The notes: generated from the letters alone by a model not told the origin. A stretch of DNA of 64,000 nucleotides from Nonomuraea thailandensis (GCF_024172165.1 NZ_JAMZEB010000002.1:3679501-3743500); one strand, 5' to 3'; positions 36,732 to 45,927 are shown, counted from the stretch's first letter. Translations and numbers: made by a program.

Positions 36732-37700
36732 TCAGTCTCCGGTGTTCGGCGCCGAGGCGGCGCGCCAGGTGCGTGGGGTGCTTCCGTAGGCTTGGCGGAA
36801 CCTGCGGGCGAAGTGGGCTGGGCTGGTGAATCCCCAGGTACGGGCGATGGCGTCGATGGTGCGGTGGGCGTGTTCGGGGGCGGTCAGGTCGCGGTGGGCG
36901 CCGTCGAGGCGGCGGCGGATGATCCACTGCTCCAGGCTGAGGCCGCCGTCCTCGCACAGCCGGTAGAGGGAACGCAGGGAGATGTTGTGGGCGGCGGTGA
37001 TCCGGGCCGGGGCGAGCTCCGGGTCGGTCAGGTGAGCCCGGATGTAGGCCAGCACCCGGACGAGGCGGGTCTCGTCGGCGATGGCACGCCGGGTGCTGGA
37101 AGGTGCGCCGACCGAGGCCACCAGCGCGCGGACGAGGGAAAGGGTCGCTTGGCCGAGATCGTTCGCGCTTGCTCCGCCGGCGGCGTGGTCGCCGGCGCGG
37201 TGCAGAGCTTGCATGTGGTTGAGCAGCAGCGGGGTGATCGGGCTGTGCGGGATGTGAGGGACTGCGGTGTGGATCATGCTGTCGGGCGGGCCCACGTGGG
37301 CCGCGTCGGCCAGGAGGCAGAGCGTGGCGCCGGTCCCGCTCCAGTTGACCTCCCAGTAGCCGGCGGACTTGTTGGTGATGGTTAGGTCGCGGGGGGTCAT
37401 GGCCTGCTGGTGGTCGTTCCAGATGAAGCCGCCCTTGCCGGCGGGCACGGTGATGATCGAGATGGTGTTCCAGGAGTCCATCCGCAGGTGGCGTGCGGTC
37501 TGCCAGTAGCGGAAGCCGCTGCCGGAGGTGTGATAGAGGGCGAAGGGGTCGAAGTGCCAGGCCTCGATGCGCTTGTTGACGTGGCCGTCAGGTCCGGGTT
37601 CGTGGTCGATGGCGCAACTGCCGGTCTCGGCCACCGCCGCCTCGCGATAGGCGTCAACGCGGTCGGCGGGCGGGATGTCGTCAGTCTCAAAGAGCAGCAT
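36732..37700 (-). CDS. AraC-family regulator, paralogue B
   Basis: A 322-residue protein of the same architecture: MLLFETDDIPPADRVDAYRE opening, FRYWQTARHLRMDSWNTISI in the ligand domain, and helix-turn-helix pair ITAAHNISLRSLYRL / TWGFTSPAHFARRFRQAYGSTPRTWR. It starts at ATG 37700, fourteen bases inside paralogue C, so translation is coupled. A 161-base segment (36901-37061) that encodes the first DNA-binding motif is almost identical to 37857-38017 in paralogue C, with two mismatches, while flanking parts are much less alike. Confidence 0.88.
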   Translation of the reverse strand: MLLFETDDIPPADRVDAYREAAVAETGSCAIDHEPGPDGHVNKRIEAWHFDPFALYHTSGSGFRYWQTARHLRMDSWNTISIITVPAGKGGFIWNDHQQAMTPRDLTITNKSAGYWEVNWSGTGATLCLLADAAHVGPPDSMIHTAVPHIPHSPITPLLLNHMQALHRAGDHAAGGASANDLGQATLSLVRALVASVGAPSSTRRAIADETRLVRVLAYIRAHLTDPELAPARITAAHNISLRSLYRLCEDGGLSLEQWIIRRRLDGAHRDLTAPEHAHRTIDAIARTWGFTSPAHFARRFRQAYGSTPRTWRAASAPNTGD

Positions 37701-38655
37701 GGTTCTTCCCTTGCCGCCGTGCCTCGCGGGGGGTGAGCCCGTAGGCGCCGCGGAATCTGCGGGTGAAGTAGCCGGGGTGGGTGAAGCCCCACGATCGGGC
37801 GATCGCGTCGATAGTGCGATGGGCATGCTCGGGCGCGGTCAGGTCGCTGCGGGCACCGTCGAGGCGGCGGCGGATGATCCACTGCTCCAGGCTGAGGCCG
37901 CCGTCCTCGCACAGCCGGTAGAGGGAACGCAGGGAGATGTTGTGGGCGGCGGCGATCCGGGCCGGGGTGAGCTCCGGGTCGGTCAGGTGAGCCCGGATGT
38001 AGGCCAGCACCCGGACCAGGAGAGTCTCGTTGCCGATCGCGCGGCGCGCGCGGTCGTCGGTGATGACGGAGGCGATGAGAGCGCGGACCAGGGAGAGAGT
38101 CGCCTGGCCGACGTCGTCGCCTCCAGCGTCGGTCTCCAGCCGGTCGGCGTCACGGCGCAGGGCGTGGATGTGGTTCAGCACCAGCGGGGTGATCGGGCTG
38201 AGCGTGATACGCGGCACAGCGTTGTGGATCATGCTGTCGGGCAGCGCGATCTGCTCCGCGTCGATCATGAGAGCGATGTTCGAGCCGACGCCGGACCAGG
38301 TCCGTTCCCAGTAGCCAGCCGACTTGGAGGCGACGACCAGGTCCCTGGCGGTGAGGACCTGCTGATGATCGTTCCAGATGAACCGCCCGGGGCCGGCGAC
38401 CTGGGCCAGGACCGAGACGGTGTTCCAGGAGTCCATCCGCAGGTGACGTGAGGTCTGCCAGTACCGCATCCCGGTGCCGGAATTGAAGTACATGGCCACG
38501 GGGCCGAACCGCCAGCCCTCCAGCCGTTTGCTCATCAGACCGTCGGGGCCGAGTTCGTGCTCCACCCCGCAGCTGCCGGTCTGGCCGAGCGCGGCCGCCT
38601 CGAAGACCTCGATCCGGTCCTGCGGCCGAACATCGGCGGTGTCCAGAAGCAGCAC
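37687..38655 (-). CDS. AraC-family regulator, paralogue C (first of the tandem set)
   Basis: A 322-residue regulator opening MLLLDTADVRPQDRIEVFEA. Ligand domain motif MRYWQTSRHLRMDSWNTVSV, DNA-binding motifs IAAAHNISLRSLYRL and RSWGFTHPGYFTRRFRGAYGLTPREAR. It leads the C-B-A operon and is divergent from the alpha/beta hydrolase operon at 38966, whose promoter shares the 310-base intergenic region. The three proteins may bind overlapping operator sets and regulate those hydrolases; this is inferred from position. Confidence 0.88.
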   Translation of the reverse strand: MLLLDTADVRPQDRIEVFEAAALGQTGSCGVEHELGPDGLMSKRLEGWRFGPVAMYFNSGTGMRYWQTSRHLRMDSWNTVSVLAQVAGPGRFIWNDHQQVLTARDLVVASKSAGYWERTWSGVGSNIALMIDAEQIALPDSMIHNAVPRITLSPITPLVLNHIHALRRDADRLETDAGGDDVGQATLSLVRALIASVITDDRARRAIGNETLLVRVLAYIRAHLTDPELTPARIAAAHNISLRSLYRLCEDGGLSLEQWIIRRRLDGARSDLTAPEHAHRTIDAIARSWGFTHPGYFTRRFRGAYGLTPREARRQGKNHAAL

Positions 38656-38965
38656 TGGTTCCTCCCGGTGCGTGTCGGACGGGCGGCAACGCCCGGCGAC
38701 CTAGGGGTGCAGTGGGGGCGTTGTGTCCCCTTTGCGTCGGATTCTCGCTGATCATCCGGCGCGCTGACCAGTCCTCGAAAGGCCAGCGGGTACGGCGCAG
38801 CCGGGCAACGGTCAAGGTCATGGCGGGTCGTCGCCGTCAATGCGCTTGATCAGGCTGGCGCGCACAGTGAAGAGCGTGGCACGCACGGGCCAGACCGGGC
38901 GGCCGGGCCCCGGGGACGATCGGTCCGCAAGCAACCGACTCGCTCGCGATGACAGGAGACGCACG
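38656..38965. promoter_or_regulatory. divergent promoter region AraC triplet / hydrolase operon
   Basis: 310 bases. An AGGAGACG ribosome-binding site lies 5 bases before ATG 38966. No operator repeats are obvious by eye; AraC-type direct repeats could be present. Confidence 0.4.
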
Positions 38966-39787
38966 ATGCCTTTCGTGACCACCGCCGACGAAACCGCCAT
39001 CTTCTATAAGGATTGGGGCACCGGACAGCCCGTCGTGTTCAGCCACGGCTGGCCCCTCAACGCCGACGCCTGGGACCCGCAGGCCCACGCTGTGGCAACC
39101 GCCGGCTACCGGTCGATCGCCCACGACCGGCGCGGCCACGGGCGCTCGTCCCAGCCGTGGAACGGCAACGACATCGACACCTACGCCGACGACCTCGCCA
39201 CCCTGATCGAGACCCTGGACCTGCGCGACGTCGTCCTGGTCGGCCACTCGACCGGCGGCGGCGAGGTCACCCGCTACATCGGCCGTCATGGCACCTCCCG
39301 GGTGGCCAAGGTGGTGCTGCTGGGCGCGGTGCCGCCGCTGATGCTCAAGACCGAGGACAACCCGCAGGGCCTGCCGATCGAGGCCTTCGACGCCATCCGC
39401 GCCGGGGTGGCGGCCGACCGCTCGCAGTTCTACTACGACCTGTCCTTCCCCTTCTACGGGTTCAACCGGGAAGGCGCCCAGATCTCCGAGGGCGTCTCCC
39501 GCGCCTTCTGGGCCCAGTCCATGCAGGTCGGCATCAAGGGCGCCTTGGACTGCATCCGCGCCTTCTCCGAGTCCGACTTCCACGCCGACCTCAAGAAGTT
39601 CGATGTGCCCACGTTCATCGCCCACGGTGACGACGACCAGATCGTCCCGATCGTCGCCGCCGCTCTGGAGTCCGCGAAGATCGTCAAGGATGCGCGGCTC
39701 AAGGTCTATCCCGGCGCGCCGCACGGCCTGGTGGGCGCGTTCGAGCAGGAGTTCACCACCGACCTGCTCGCCTTCCTGGCCTCCTGA
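38966..39787 (+). CDS. alpha/beta hydrolase, cofactor-free haloperoxidase/perhydrolase-like
   Basis: A 273-residue enzyme of the non-heme chloroperoxidase group. Oxyanion motif FSHGWPLNADAW, nucleophile Ser95 in GHSTGGGE, catalytic Asp in FIAHGDDDQIVP and His in YPGAPHGLVG. The length and spacing match family members, which hydrolyse esters and form peracids. It is first gene of a plus-strand operon with two further hydrolases and an MBL-fold protein, with 27-base spacing to the next gene. A strong ribosome-binding site fixes the start. Confidence 0.92.
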   Translation: MPFVTTADETAIFYKDWGTGQPVVFSHGWPLNADAWDPQAHAVATAGYRSIAHDRRGHGRSSQPWNGNDIDTYADDLATLIETLDLRDVVLVGHSTGGGEVTRYIGRHGTSRVAKVVLLGAVPPLMLKTEDNPQGLPIEAFDAIRAGVAADRSQFYYDLSFPFYGFNREGAQISEGVSRAFWAQSMQVGIKGALDCIRAFSESDFHADLKKFDVPTFIAHGDDDQIVPIVAAALESAKIVKDARLKVYPGAPHGLVGAFEQEFTTDLLAFLAS

Positions 39788-39814
39788 ACCGCTCCGGCAA
39801 CGACAAGGAATCCT

Positions 39815-40648
39815 ATGCCTATCCCGTATCTCAGGCGCGCTCTCACCATCGTGATCAGCGTCGCTCTTCTCCTTTGCGGCTCCGCTGCCGCCCAGGCCGA
39901 ATCGGCCGCCGGCCGTACGCCGAAACCGACTGTGGTGCTGGTGCACGGGGCGTTCGCCGACGCCTCCGGCTTCAACGACACCATCGCCCTGCTTCAGGCC
40001 GCGGGCTTCCCGACCATCGCGCCCGCCAACCCGCTGCGCGATGCCGCCGGCGACGCCGCCTATATCTCCAGCGTCCTGGACACCATCACCGGCCCGGTCA
40101 TCCTGGTCGGTCATTCGTACGGCGGCATCGTCATCACCAACGCCGCCCGTGGCCACACCAACGTCAAGGCCCTCGTCTATCTGGGCGCGTTCGCTCCCGA
40201 TCAGGGCGAGAGCGCGCTCCAGCTCGCCACCAGCGTGCCGGGCAGCCTGCTCGGCGAGGCGCTCATCACGCGCCACTACCCGCTGCCGGACGGCACGATC
40301 CCGCCCGACGGCAGCGGCCCGGCCGACGGCTACATCGACCCTGCCAAGTTCCAGCAGGTGTTCGCCGCCGACCTGCCCGCCTCCCAGACCCGGCTGATGG
40401 CCACCACCCAGCGCCCGGGCAGCGTCGGCGGACTCGCCGGGCCCAGCGGCGCCCCGGCCTGGAAGACCATCCCGTCCTGGTATCTCATCCCGACCCAGGA
40501 CAAGGTCATCCCCCCGGACGTCCAGCGCATGATGGCCAAGCGCGCCGGCAGCCACGTCCGGGAGATCCGCTCCTCCCACGTGGTCATGATGTCCCACCCG
40601 GCGGCCTCGGCCGCCACGATTCTGGCCGCCTACGCCGGAACCCGCTGA
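39815..40648 (+). CDS. secreted alpha/beta hydrolase (EstC/salicylate-esterase-like)
   Basis: A 277-residue protein with a signal peptide (about 1-28; hydrophobic ISVALLLCGSAA, cleavage likely after AQA). The mature enzyme has VLVHGAFADASGF, nucleophile in GHSYGGIV, and the C-terminal His in SSHVVMMSHP. This is the HNL/methylesterase-like branch (alpha/beta hydrolase_6), common in actinomycetes. Start ATG 39815 with AAGGAA upstream. It lies between two cytoplasmic hydrolases and may act on a substrate outside the cell. Confidence 0.88.
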   Translation: MPIPYLRRALTIVISVALLLCGSAAAQAESAAGRTPKPTVVLVHGAFADASGFNDTIALLQAAGFPTIAPANPLRDAAGDAAYISSVLDTITGPVILVGHSYGGIVITNAARGHTNVKALVYLGAFAPDQGESALQLATSVPGSLLGEALITRHYPLPDGTIPPDGSGPADGYIDPAKFQQVFAADLPASQTRLMATTQRPGSVGGLAGPSGAPAWKTIPSWYLIPTQDKVIPPDVQRMMAKRAGSHVREIRSSHVVMMSHPAASAATILAAYAGTR

Positions 40649-40659
40649 GGAGCCACGCG

Positions 40660-41460
40660 ATGACCGCGAAACCCGACACGATCGTCCTCATTCACGGCTT
40701 CTGGGTCACCCCCCGCAGCTGGGAGCACTGGATCGAGTACTACAAGGCCAAGGGCTTTCGCGTCCTGGCCCCCGCCTACCCCGGCTTCGACGTCGAGGTC
40801 GAGGCCCTCAACGCCGATCCCACCCCGATCGAACGCCTCGAAGTGCCGGCGATCATCGATTCACTCAAGGCGGTGATCAACGGCCTGGACACCCAGCCCA
40901 TCCTCATCGGCCACTCTGCCGGAGGCGTGTTCACCCAGATCCTGCTGGACCACGGCTACGGCGCCGCCGGGGTGGCGATCAACTCCGCCCCCACCGAAGG
41001 CGTCAAGATCATTCCGCTGTCGCAGCTGCGCGCCTCGTTCCCGATGCTGCGCAACCCGGCCAACCGGCACAAGGCCGTCGGTCTCACCTACGACCAGTGG
41101 CGCTACACCTTCACCAACACCTTCCCCGAAGACCAGGCCAAGGTCACTTACGGCCGCTACCACATCCCCGCCTCCGGACACGTGTTCTGGGGCAGCGCGC
41201 TGGCCAACATCCACCCCGGCCACGACGACACCTACGTCAACTACAACAACCCCGGCAGGGCGCCGCTGCTGTTCATCTCCGGCGAGAACGACCACCTCAT
41301 GCCGCCCAAGGTCCAGGCCTCCAACGCCCAACACTACAAAGCACCTGGCACCCTCACCGAGCACATCACCTACCCCGGCCGCTCTCACCTGCTGCCGGCT
41401 CAGGCCGGTTGGCAAGAAGTCGCCGACCACGTGCTGGCGTGGGCCCTGCAACACAGCTGA
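40660..41460 (+). CDS. alpha/beta hydrolase
   Basis: A 266-residue cytoplasmic hydrolase. VLIHGFWVTPRSWEHW gives the oxyanion loop, GHSAGGVFTQ the nucleophile, FISGENDHLMPP the acid and YPGRSHLLPAQAGW the catalytic His. It starts 11 bases after the previous stop with a GAGGAGCC ribosome-binding site. All catalytic residues are present. The substrate is unknown. Close spacing shows membership of the four-gene operon. Confidence 0.9.
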   Translation: MTAKPDTIVLIHGFWVTPRSWEHWIEYYKAKGFRVLAPAYPGFDVEVEALNADPTPIERLEVPAIIDSLKAVINGLDTQPILIGHSAGGVFTQILLDHGYGAAGVAINSAPTEGVKIIPLSQLRASFPMLRNPANRHKAVGLTYDQWRYTFTNTFPEDQAKVTYGRYHIPASGHVFWGSALANIHPGHDDTYVNYNNPGRAPLLFISGENDHLMPPKVQASNAQHYKAPGTLTEHITYPGRSHLLPAQAGWQEVADHVLAWALQHS

Positions 41461-41483
41461 CGCCCTCGAAGGGAGCGTGTTCC

Positions 41484-42275
41484 GTGTCGGATGTCAGGTT
41501 CACTCACATCGGCGGTCCCACTGTCCTCATCGAGTTCGACGGCTGGCGGCTGCTGACGGACCCGACCTTCGACCCTCCCGGCCGAACCTACAGGTTCGGC
41601 TGGGGGATCTCCTCCCGCAAGCTCACCGGCCCGGCCCTGCCCATGGCCGAGCTCGGGCCGGTGGACGCCGTCCTGCTCACCCACGACCACCACGGCGACA
41701 ACCTCGACAGCGCCGGGCGCCTCCTGCTGAGCACCGCCACGACCACGGTCACCACCTCCTCGGGCGCCCGCCGCCTCGGCGGCACCGCCTGCGGGCTCAA
41801 GTCCGGGCAGAGCATGCGGCTGCAGGCACCCGGCCGGCCGCCGATCGAGATCACCGCCACCCCGTGCCGGCACGGGCCGCTGCTGAGCCGGCCGATCACC
41901 GGCGAGGTAATCGGCTTCGCCCTCACCTGGCCCGGCCAGGAGCACGGCCCGCTGTGGATCACCGGCGACACCGTCTACCACCGCGCGCTTCGCCGGGCCG
42001 CCGCCCAGATCCGGCCAGGCACGGTGCTGCTGCATCTGGGCGGCGTCGGCTTCCCCCTCACCGGGCCGCTGCGCTACACCATGACCGCCCTGCAGGCCGT
42101 ACGGCTGTGCGAGGCCATCACACCGCACACGATCCTGCCGGTCCACTACGAGGGATGGCAGCACTTCCGGCAGGGCCGCGACGGCATCGAGCGCGACCTG
42201 CTGCGGGCGCCGAAGCCGATCCGCAGCCGCTTTCGCTGGCTGCCCATCGGATCGGCGGAACACCTGCAGCTATAA
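41484..42275 (+). CDS. MBL-fold metallo-hydrolase (UlaG-like)
   Basis: A 263-residue metallo-beta-lactamase-fold protein. GTG 41484 follows GAAGGGAG. The metal site starts with LLTHDHHGDNLD (about 65-75), which departs from canonical HxHxDH but matches a large actinobacterial subgroup. WITGDTVYH gives the bridging Asp and ILPVHYEGWQHF the last His. Relatives are lactonase- or phosphodiesterase-like. It is the last gene of the operon, 23 bases after the third hydrolase. A lactone or ester catabolic route would fit the set, but the substrate cannot be read from sequence. Confidence 0.87.
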   Translation: MSDVRFTHIGGPTVLIEFDGWRLLTDPTFDPPGRTYRFGWGISSRKLTGPALPMAELGPVDAVLLTHDHHGDNLDSAGRLLLSTATTTVTTSSGARRLGGTACGLKSGQSMRLQAPGRPPIEITATPCRHGPLLSRPITGEVIGFALTWPGQEHGPLWITGDTVYHRALRRAAAQIRPGTVLLHLGGVGFPLTGPLRYTMTALQAVRLCEAITPHTILPVHYEGWQHFRQGRDGIERDLLRAPKPIRSRFRWLPIGSAEHLQL

Positions 42276-43215
42276 CGCCTGGCCCTGCATCGGCGAAAGC
42301 GTGCCTGTCCGGCGCTTTGGTCGGCCGGTCCAGGACGGCGCGGGCGCCACGGACCTGAACACAACCCCGGCCACCTTCCCCGGTGGGGCTTGATCTGGTA
42401 AGTCCCCATCATGGCGGGAAAATTTGTTTCAGAGAGGCTCGTGAGCGAGGAGATGCGGCAGGCCCGCGAGCGCGTTGACCGGGCGAAGAGGGTCTGCGCC
42501 GGGGCCGGGACCGTCTCCAGCGGGCTGTCAGGCGGACCGAACGTGTCCGTGCGCGGGCGCAGGAACTCATCCTGGCGACGAACGCCAGGGCGGGCCACGG
42601 GCGGCCGGGGGCGGCCGAGGCCGGCAGAGCTGAGGAGGTCGGCCTGTCCTGATGCGCCCGCTGGTGGCCACGCCAGGGCCACCGGCCATCGAAGCAGCCG
42701 GAAACGAAAACGGTCGGGTCGGAAAACGAAGACCAGGAAGTGGGGCTTGCTGGGCCGGCCGGCTAGCTCACCCGGGAACGGATCGGCGACCGCAACCACT
42801 ACACCCTCGACCCGGACCAGCCCTTCCGCCGCCAGAGCGAGGCCGGCGTGCCGGTCCACCATTTGAACGCCCTGTTCATCGACCCTGGCCCGGGCCGCCA
42901 GGCCGAACGTCACCGCAACACCGCCCTGGCGAGAATGGTGCTTCACCGGGATGAGCCGAGCGACTCCACCGAGCGCCATCGTTATCTTGGGTTGTCAGTC
43001 TCTTCTCGCAGGTCAGAACGCGATGATCTTGTCAGGCACGTCAGGCATGTGACCTGGCCCGCAGCGCATGGTGCATCCGTGGGGCGCCCCGATGCGACTT
43101 ATGGAACGGGAATCCACAGGACGCGGCCGGCCGCAGGCGGTGGTGCATGAGTCCTCGCCTGTGAGACAGCCCCGGAGGTCGTGAAGCCGCCGCGCCAGGC
43201 AGTCAAACCGGCCGT
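42276..43215. other. non-coding or decayed region
   Basis: About 940 bases. The only protein-like text is the regulator scrap at 42770-42890. Other frames are low-complexity Arg/Pro/Gly translations without homology. Confidence 0.45.
42770..42890 (+). pseudogene. wing fragment of a helix-turn-helix regulator
   Basis: LTRERIGDRNHYTLDPDQPF and RRQSEAGVPVHHLNALF match the wing and downstream linker of actinomycete winged-helix (MarR/ArsR-like) regulators. There is no helix-turn-helix or start upstream. Confidence 0.45.
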
Positions 43216-44088
43216 TCAGGAGGTGGGCAGGGGGAACTTGATTTGGGTGAGGAGTTCGGAAACTTCCCACAGTTTTTGCGCGGTGTCGTCGTTGAGTGCT
43301 TCGCCGGACAGTTCTTCGAGGGCGGCGGGGCCGCGTACTCCGAACCGGCTGGGGCCGGAGAAGCTGGCGCCGGGGACGTCGCCGATGGTGGCCAGCAGGG
43401 TCGGTCGGGCGCCGCCTTCGGGGCTTTGGGCCAGTAGCCGCGTTCCCAGTGCGAGGGTGTGGTCAAGGATGCGCCGGCCGGTGGTCATGGTGAATCCGGT
43501 GGCTGCCCAGCCGGGATGTGCTGCCGTGGCCAGGATCGGTGAGCCGGCCCTGCTCAGGCGGCGCTGCAGTTCTCGGGTGAACAGCAGGTTGGCCAGCTTG
43601 GTCTGTCCGTAGGCGCCGAACGGCCGGTAGGGCCGTCGTTGCCACTGCAGGTCCTCGAAGTCGATGTGTGCGCTGCGGTAATTGGTGGAGGACACGGTGA
43701 TCACCCGCCTGGTGATCTGGCTCAGGAGCAGATTCGTCAAGGCGAAGTGCCCGAGATGGTTGACGCCGAACTGGCTCTCGAAGCCGTCGGTGGTGTGCCG
43801 CAGGGTGTCGGTCATGGAACCGGCGTTGTTGATCAGGTAGTCGATGGGGCCGTCGGTCGTGCGGGCGAACTCGCGTACGGAGGCCAGCGATCCGAGGTCG
43901 AGGGGGCGTGACTCGGTGAGGCCGCCTATCTCGGCGGCGGCCGCGCGGCCGCGGGTCTGGTCGCGCACGGCGAGGATGACCCGTGCGCCCTTCGCCGCCA
44001 GGGCGGCAGCGGTGGCCTTGCCGATGCCGCTGCTGCCGCCGGTGACGATGACGGTCCGGCCGGTTTGATCGGGGATGTGCATGGTCAT
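43216..44088 (-). CDS. SDR-family oxidoreductase (retinol dehydrogenase-like)
   Basis: A 290-residue short-chain dehydrogenase of the RDH/WWOX type. TGGSSGIG near 18-25 binds the nucleotide, NNAGSM follows at about 90, the catalytic Ser lies in ITVSSTNY and the Tyr/Lys pair in YGQTKLANLLF. The Arg in AVRDQTR after beta2 suggests NADP. Start ATG 44088; a second ATG lies two codons later. It is followed on its upstream side by the hydrolase at 44159 on the same strand with 70 bases between, so they may be co-transcribed under control of the LysR gene. Confidence 0.88.
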   Translation of the reverse strand: MTMHIPDQTGRTVIVTGGSSGIGKATAAALAAKGARVILAVRDQTRGRAAAAEIGGLTESRPLDLGSLASVREFARTTDGPIDYLINNAGSMTDTLRHTTDGFESQFGVNHLGHFALTNLLLSQITRRVITVSSTNYRSAHIDFEDLQWQRRPYRPFGAYGQTKLANLLFTRELQRRLSRAGSPILATAAHPGWAATGFTMTTGRRILDHTLALGTRLLAQSPEGGARPTLLATIGDVPGASFSGPSRFGVRGPAALEELSGEALNDDTAQKLWEVSELLTQIKFPLPTS

Positions 44089-44158
44089 GAGGTGACGGCG
44101 GTCTTTCCGTGATCGTGTTGCGTGGTGTTCAAGATCGATGGCTTCCGGGTGTGCGGCT

Positions 44159-44911
44159 TCACAGGCTGTTCCAGAAGTCCGACAGCATGCGGGCGGACCG
44201 GGCCGGGTCCTGAAGCATCCACCAGTGACCGAGCCCGTCGAGGTCGACGGCACGGGCGCCGGCGCGCCGGGCGGCGCGGTGGCGCAGGGCAACGCTGCCG
44301 GCGGTGAGGTCGTCGGTGGCCACGGGAACCAGACCGGGCCGGGCCGCGGCCGCGGGCAGCCTGCGCCCGCGTTCGGCCAGCGTGTTCTCGGGTACCGAGC
44401 GGTACAGCGACAGAATGGCCCGGCCCATCTCGGGCCCCTGCCCAAGCGCCACCTGGCCGGCCGCCGGCTCCGGGATGCCCCACGAGATCATGCGCGCCGT
44501 CCGTTCCGCGGCGTCTCCCGAGAAGGTTTCCTCGATGTGGCGTTCCCCATCCTCCGGCGTCTGCCAGGTCTTGGCGATCTCATGCCACGAAAAGTCCGGC
44601 TCGTACCCGCCAATGGTGTCGCTGGTCCAGCTGCGCACCAGATCGGGACGGGCCATCGCGACCTCCAGCACGTAACCGCCGCCGAAGTCGTGACCGACCA
44701 GGTCCACCGGGGTCCTGAGCTGCGACAGTTCGTCAATGAGCCAATCGCGGTAGTCCAGGAAGGTGGCACCGAAGCCTGCCGGAAGTGCGGCGCCGAAGCC
44801 TGGAGGTGAGAGCCGGACCACGTCCTGCTGCTGGGACGTGGGCAGTTCGCTGATCACAGGGGTCCAGACCGCAGAGGTCACCGGGACGCCGTGGACAAAG
44901 ACAATGGTCAT
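44159..44911 (-). CDS. alpha/beta hydrolase (haloalkane dehalogenase/epoxide hydrolase-like)
   Basis: A 250-residue hydrolase beginning MTIVFVHGVPVTSAVW. The nucleophile motif GHDFGGGY has Asp in place of Ser, as in epoxide hydrolases and haloalkane dehalogenases. The catalytic His is in LDGLGHWWMLQDP. The lid domain region is short. It is divergent from the LysR gene, with a 95-base intergenic region carrying a LysR-box-like site. The regulator probably controls this gene and the downstream SDR. Confidence 0.88.
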   Translation of the reverse strand: MTIVFVHGVPVTSAVWTPVISELPTSQQQDVVRLSPPGFGAALPAGFGATFLDYRDWLIDELSQLRTPVDLVGHDFGGGYVLEVAMARPDLVRSWTSDTIGGYEPDFSWHEIAKTWQTPEDGERHIEETFSGDAAERTARMISWGIPEPAAGQVALGQGPEMGRAILSLYRSVPENTLAERGRRLPAAAARPGLVPVATDDLTAGSVALRHRAARRAGARAVDLDGLGHWWMLQDPARSARMLSDFWNSL

Positions 44912-44969
44912 GCCAGGTATGACACCACCAGGCCGGCATGGGCGTCCAAGACCTGCCTTGCACCCCGTG

Positions 44970-44984
44970 ATGCAAGAAATGCAT
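44970..44984. promoter_or_regulatory. LysR-box-like palindrome
   Basis: ATGCA-AGAAA-TGCAT is a perfect 5-5-5 palindrome containing the T-N11-A pattern expected for LysR-type regulators. It lies 22 bases before the LysR start and 58 bases from the divergent hydrolase start. Confidence 0.65.
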
Positions 44985-45006
44985 AACGAGGGACTAGTCT
45001 CGGGGC

Positions 45007-45927
45007 ATGCTTCCCGATCTGGACCTACGGCTGGTCCGGTACTTCACGGTCGTCGCCGAGCAGCTGAACTTCGCCCGGGCGGCCGAGGAACTGCGTGTTG
45101 CCCAGCCTTCCCTGAGCCGTCAGATCCAGCGCCTGGAGAACACGCTCGGCGTGCGTCTGCTGGAGCGCACCACCCAGGGCAGCCGCCTGACCGCCGCAGG
45201 CGCGGCTTTCCTGCCCCAGGCACAGCGCCTGCTGCACGGCGCCCAGCAGGCGGTCCAGACCGCCCGGGCCGCGGCGCCGGCGCGCACGATCACCATCGGG
45301 TACGTCGACGACCTCGTCATCACACCCGCCGTGCGCAACCTGCGCCATCGCTATCCCGACGCCCACGTCCGTACGCGTCACCTCGGCTCACAGGACGCCT
45401 CCGCGCTGCTGGAGCGGCAGGTTGATGTCCTGGTCACCCGCACGCCGCTGCCGATCCCAGCCGAGGATCTGGAGGTGACAGTCCTGTACTCCGAGGCCCG
45501 GGTCCTGCTCGTGCCCGCCTCGCACCGCCTCTCCGGGAAAGAGGCGGTCACGGCCGCCGACATCGCCGCAGAACCACTCGTGGGCTGTACCGGGATGGGC
45601 GTCGAATGGACCACCTTCTGGCGGCTCGAACCCCGACCGGGCAGCGAACCCGCCCCGGTGGGTCCGACCTTGGCCGAGACCTACGAGGACAAACTCGAGG
45701 CCATCACCGACGGCACCGCCATCGCCGTCGTCCCGGCCGGCGACCGGCGCTACACCCTGCGCCCCGGCCTGGTCACCGTGGCGCTCGACGGGATCGAGCC
45801 TTGCCAGATCGTCGTGGCCACCCGGAGCGCAGACACCAACCCACTCGTCACAGGGTTCGTACGATCCGCGAAGGACCTCCTGGTCGGGCCCATCACCAGC
45901 GTTGCGGCCCCTCCGAGCAATGCTTGA
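45007..45927 (+). CDS. LysR-family transcriptional regulator
   Basis: A 306-residue regulator. The winged helix (about 6-65) reads LVRYFTVVAEQLNFARAAEE, then AQPSLSRQIQRLENTLGVRL. The effector domain (about 92-295) shows the periplasmic-binding fold with TIGYVDDLVITPAVRNL. It is divergent from the hydrolase. The stop codon directly abuts the IS256-type element (GATCTG), so the last residues (VAAPPSNA) may have been altered by the insertion, though the length is normal. Confidence 0.9.
   Translation: MLPDLDLRLVRYFTVVAEQLNFARAAEELRVAQPSLSRQIQRLENTLGVRLLERTTQGSRLTAAGAAFLPQAQRLLHGAQQAVQTARAAAPARTITIGYVDDLVITPAVRNLRHRYPDAHVRTRHLGSQDASALLERQVDVLVTRTPLPIPAEDLEVTVLYSEARVLLVPASHRLSGKEAVTAADIAAEPLVGCTGMGVEWTTFWRLEPRPGSEPAPVGPTLAETYEDKLEAITDGTAIAVVPAGDRRYTLRPGLVTVALDGIEPCQIVVATRSADTNPLVTGFVRSAKDLLVGPITSVAAPPSNA

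Noticed and set aside
38837..40597. 586-codon minus-strand open frame opposite the hydrolase operon
   Set aside because: Gly/Asp/Val-rich antisense translation with no homology. The plus strand has two clear alpha/beta hydrolases with catalytic motifs and ribosome-binding sites.
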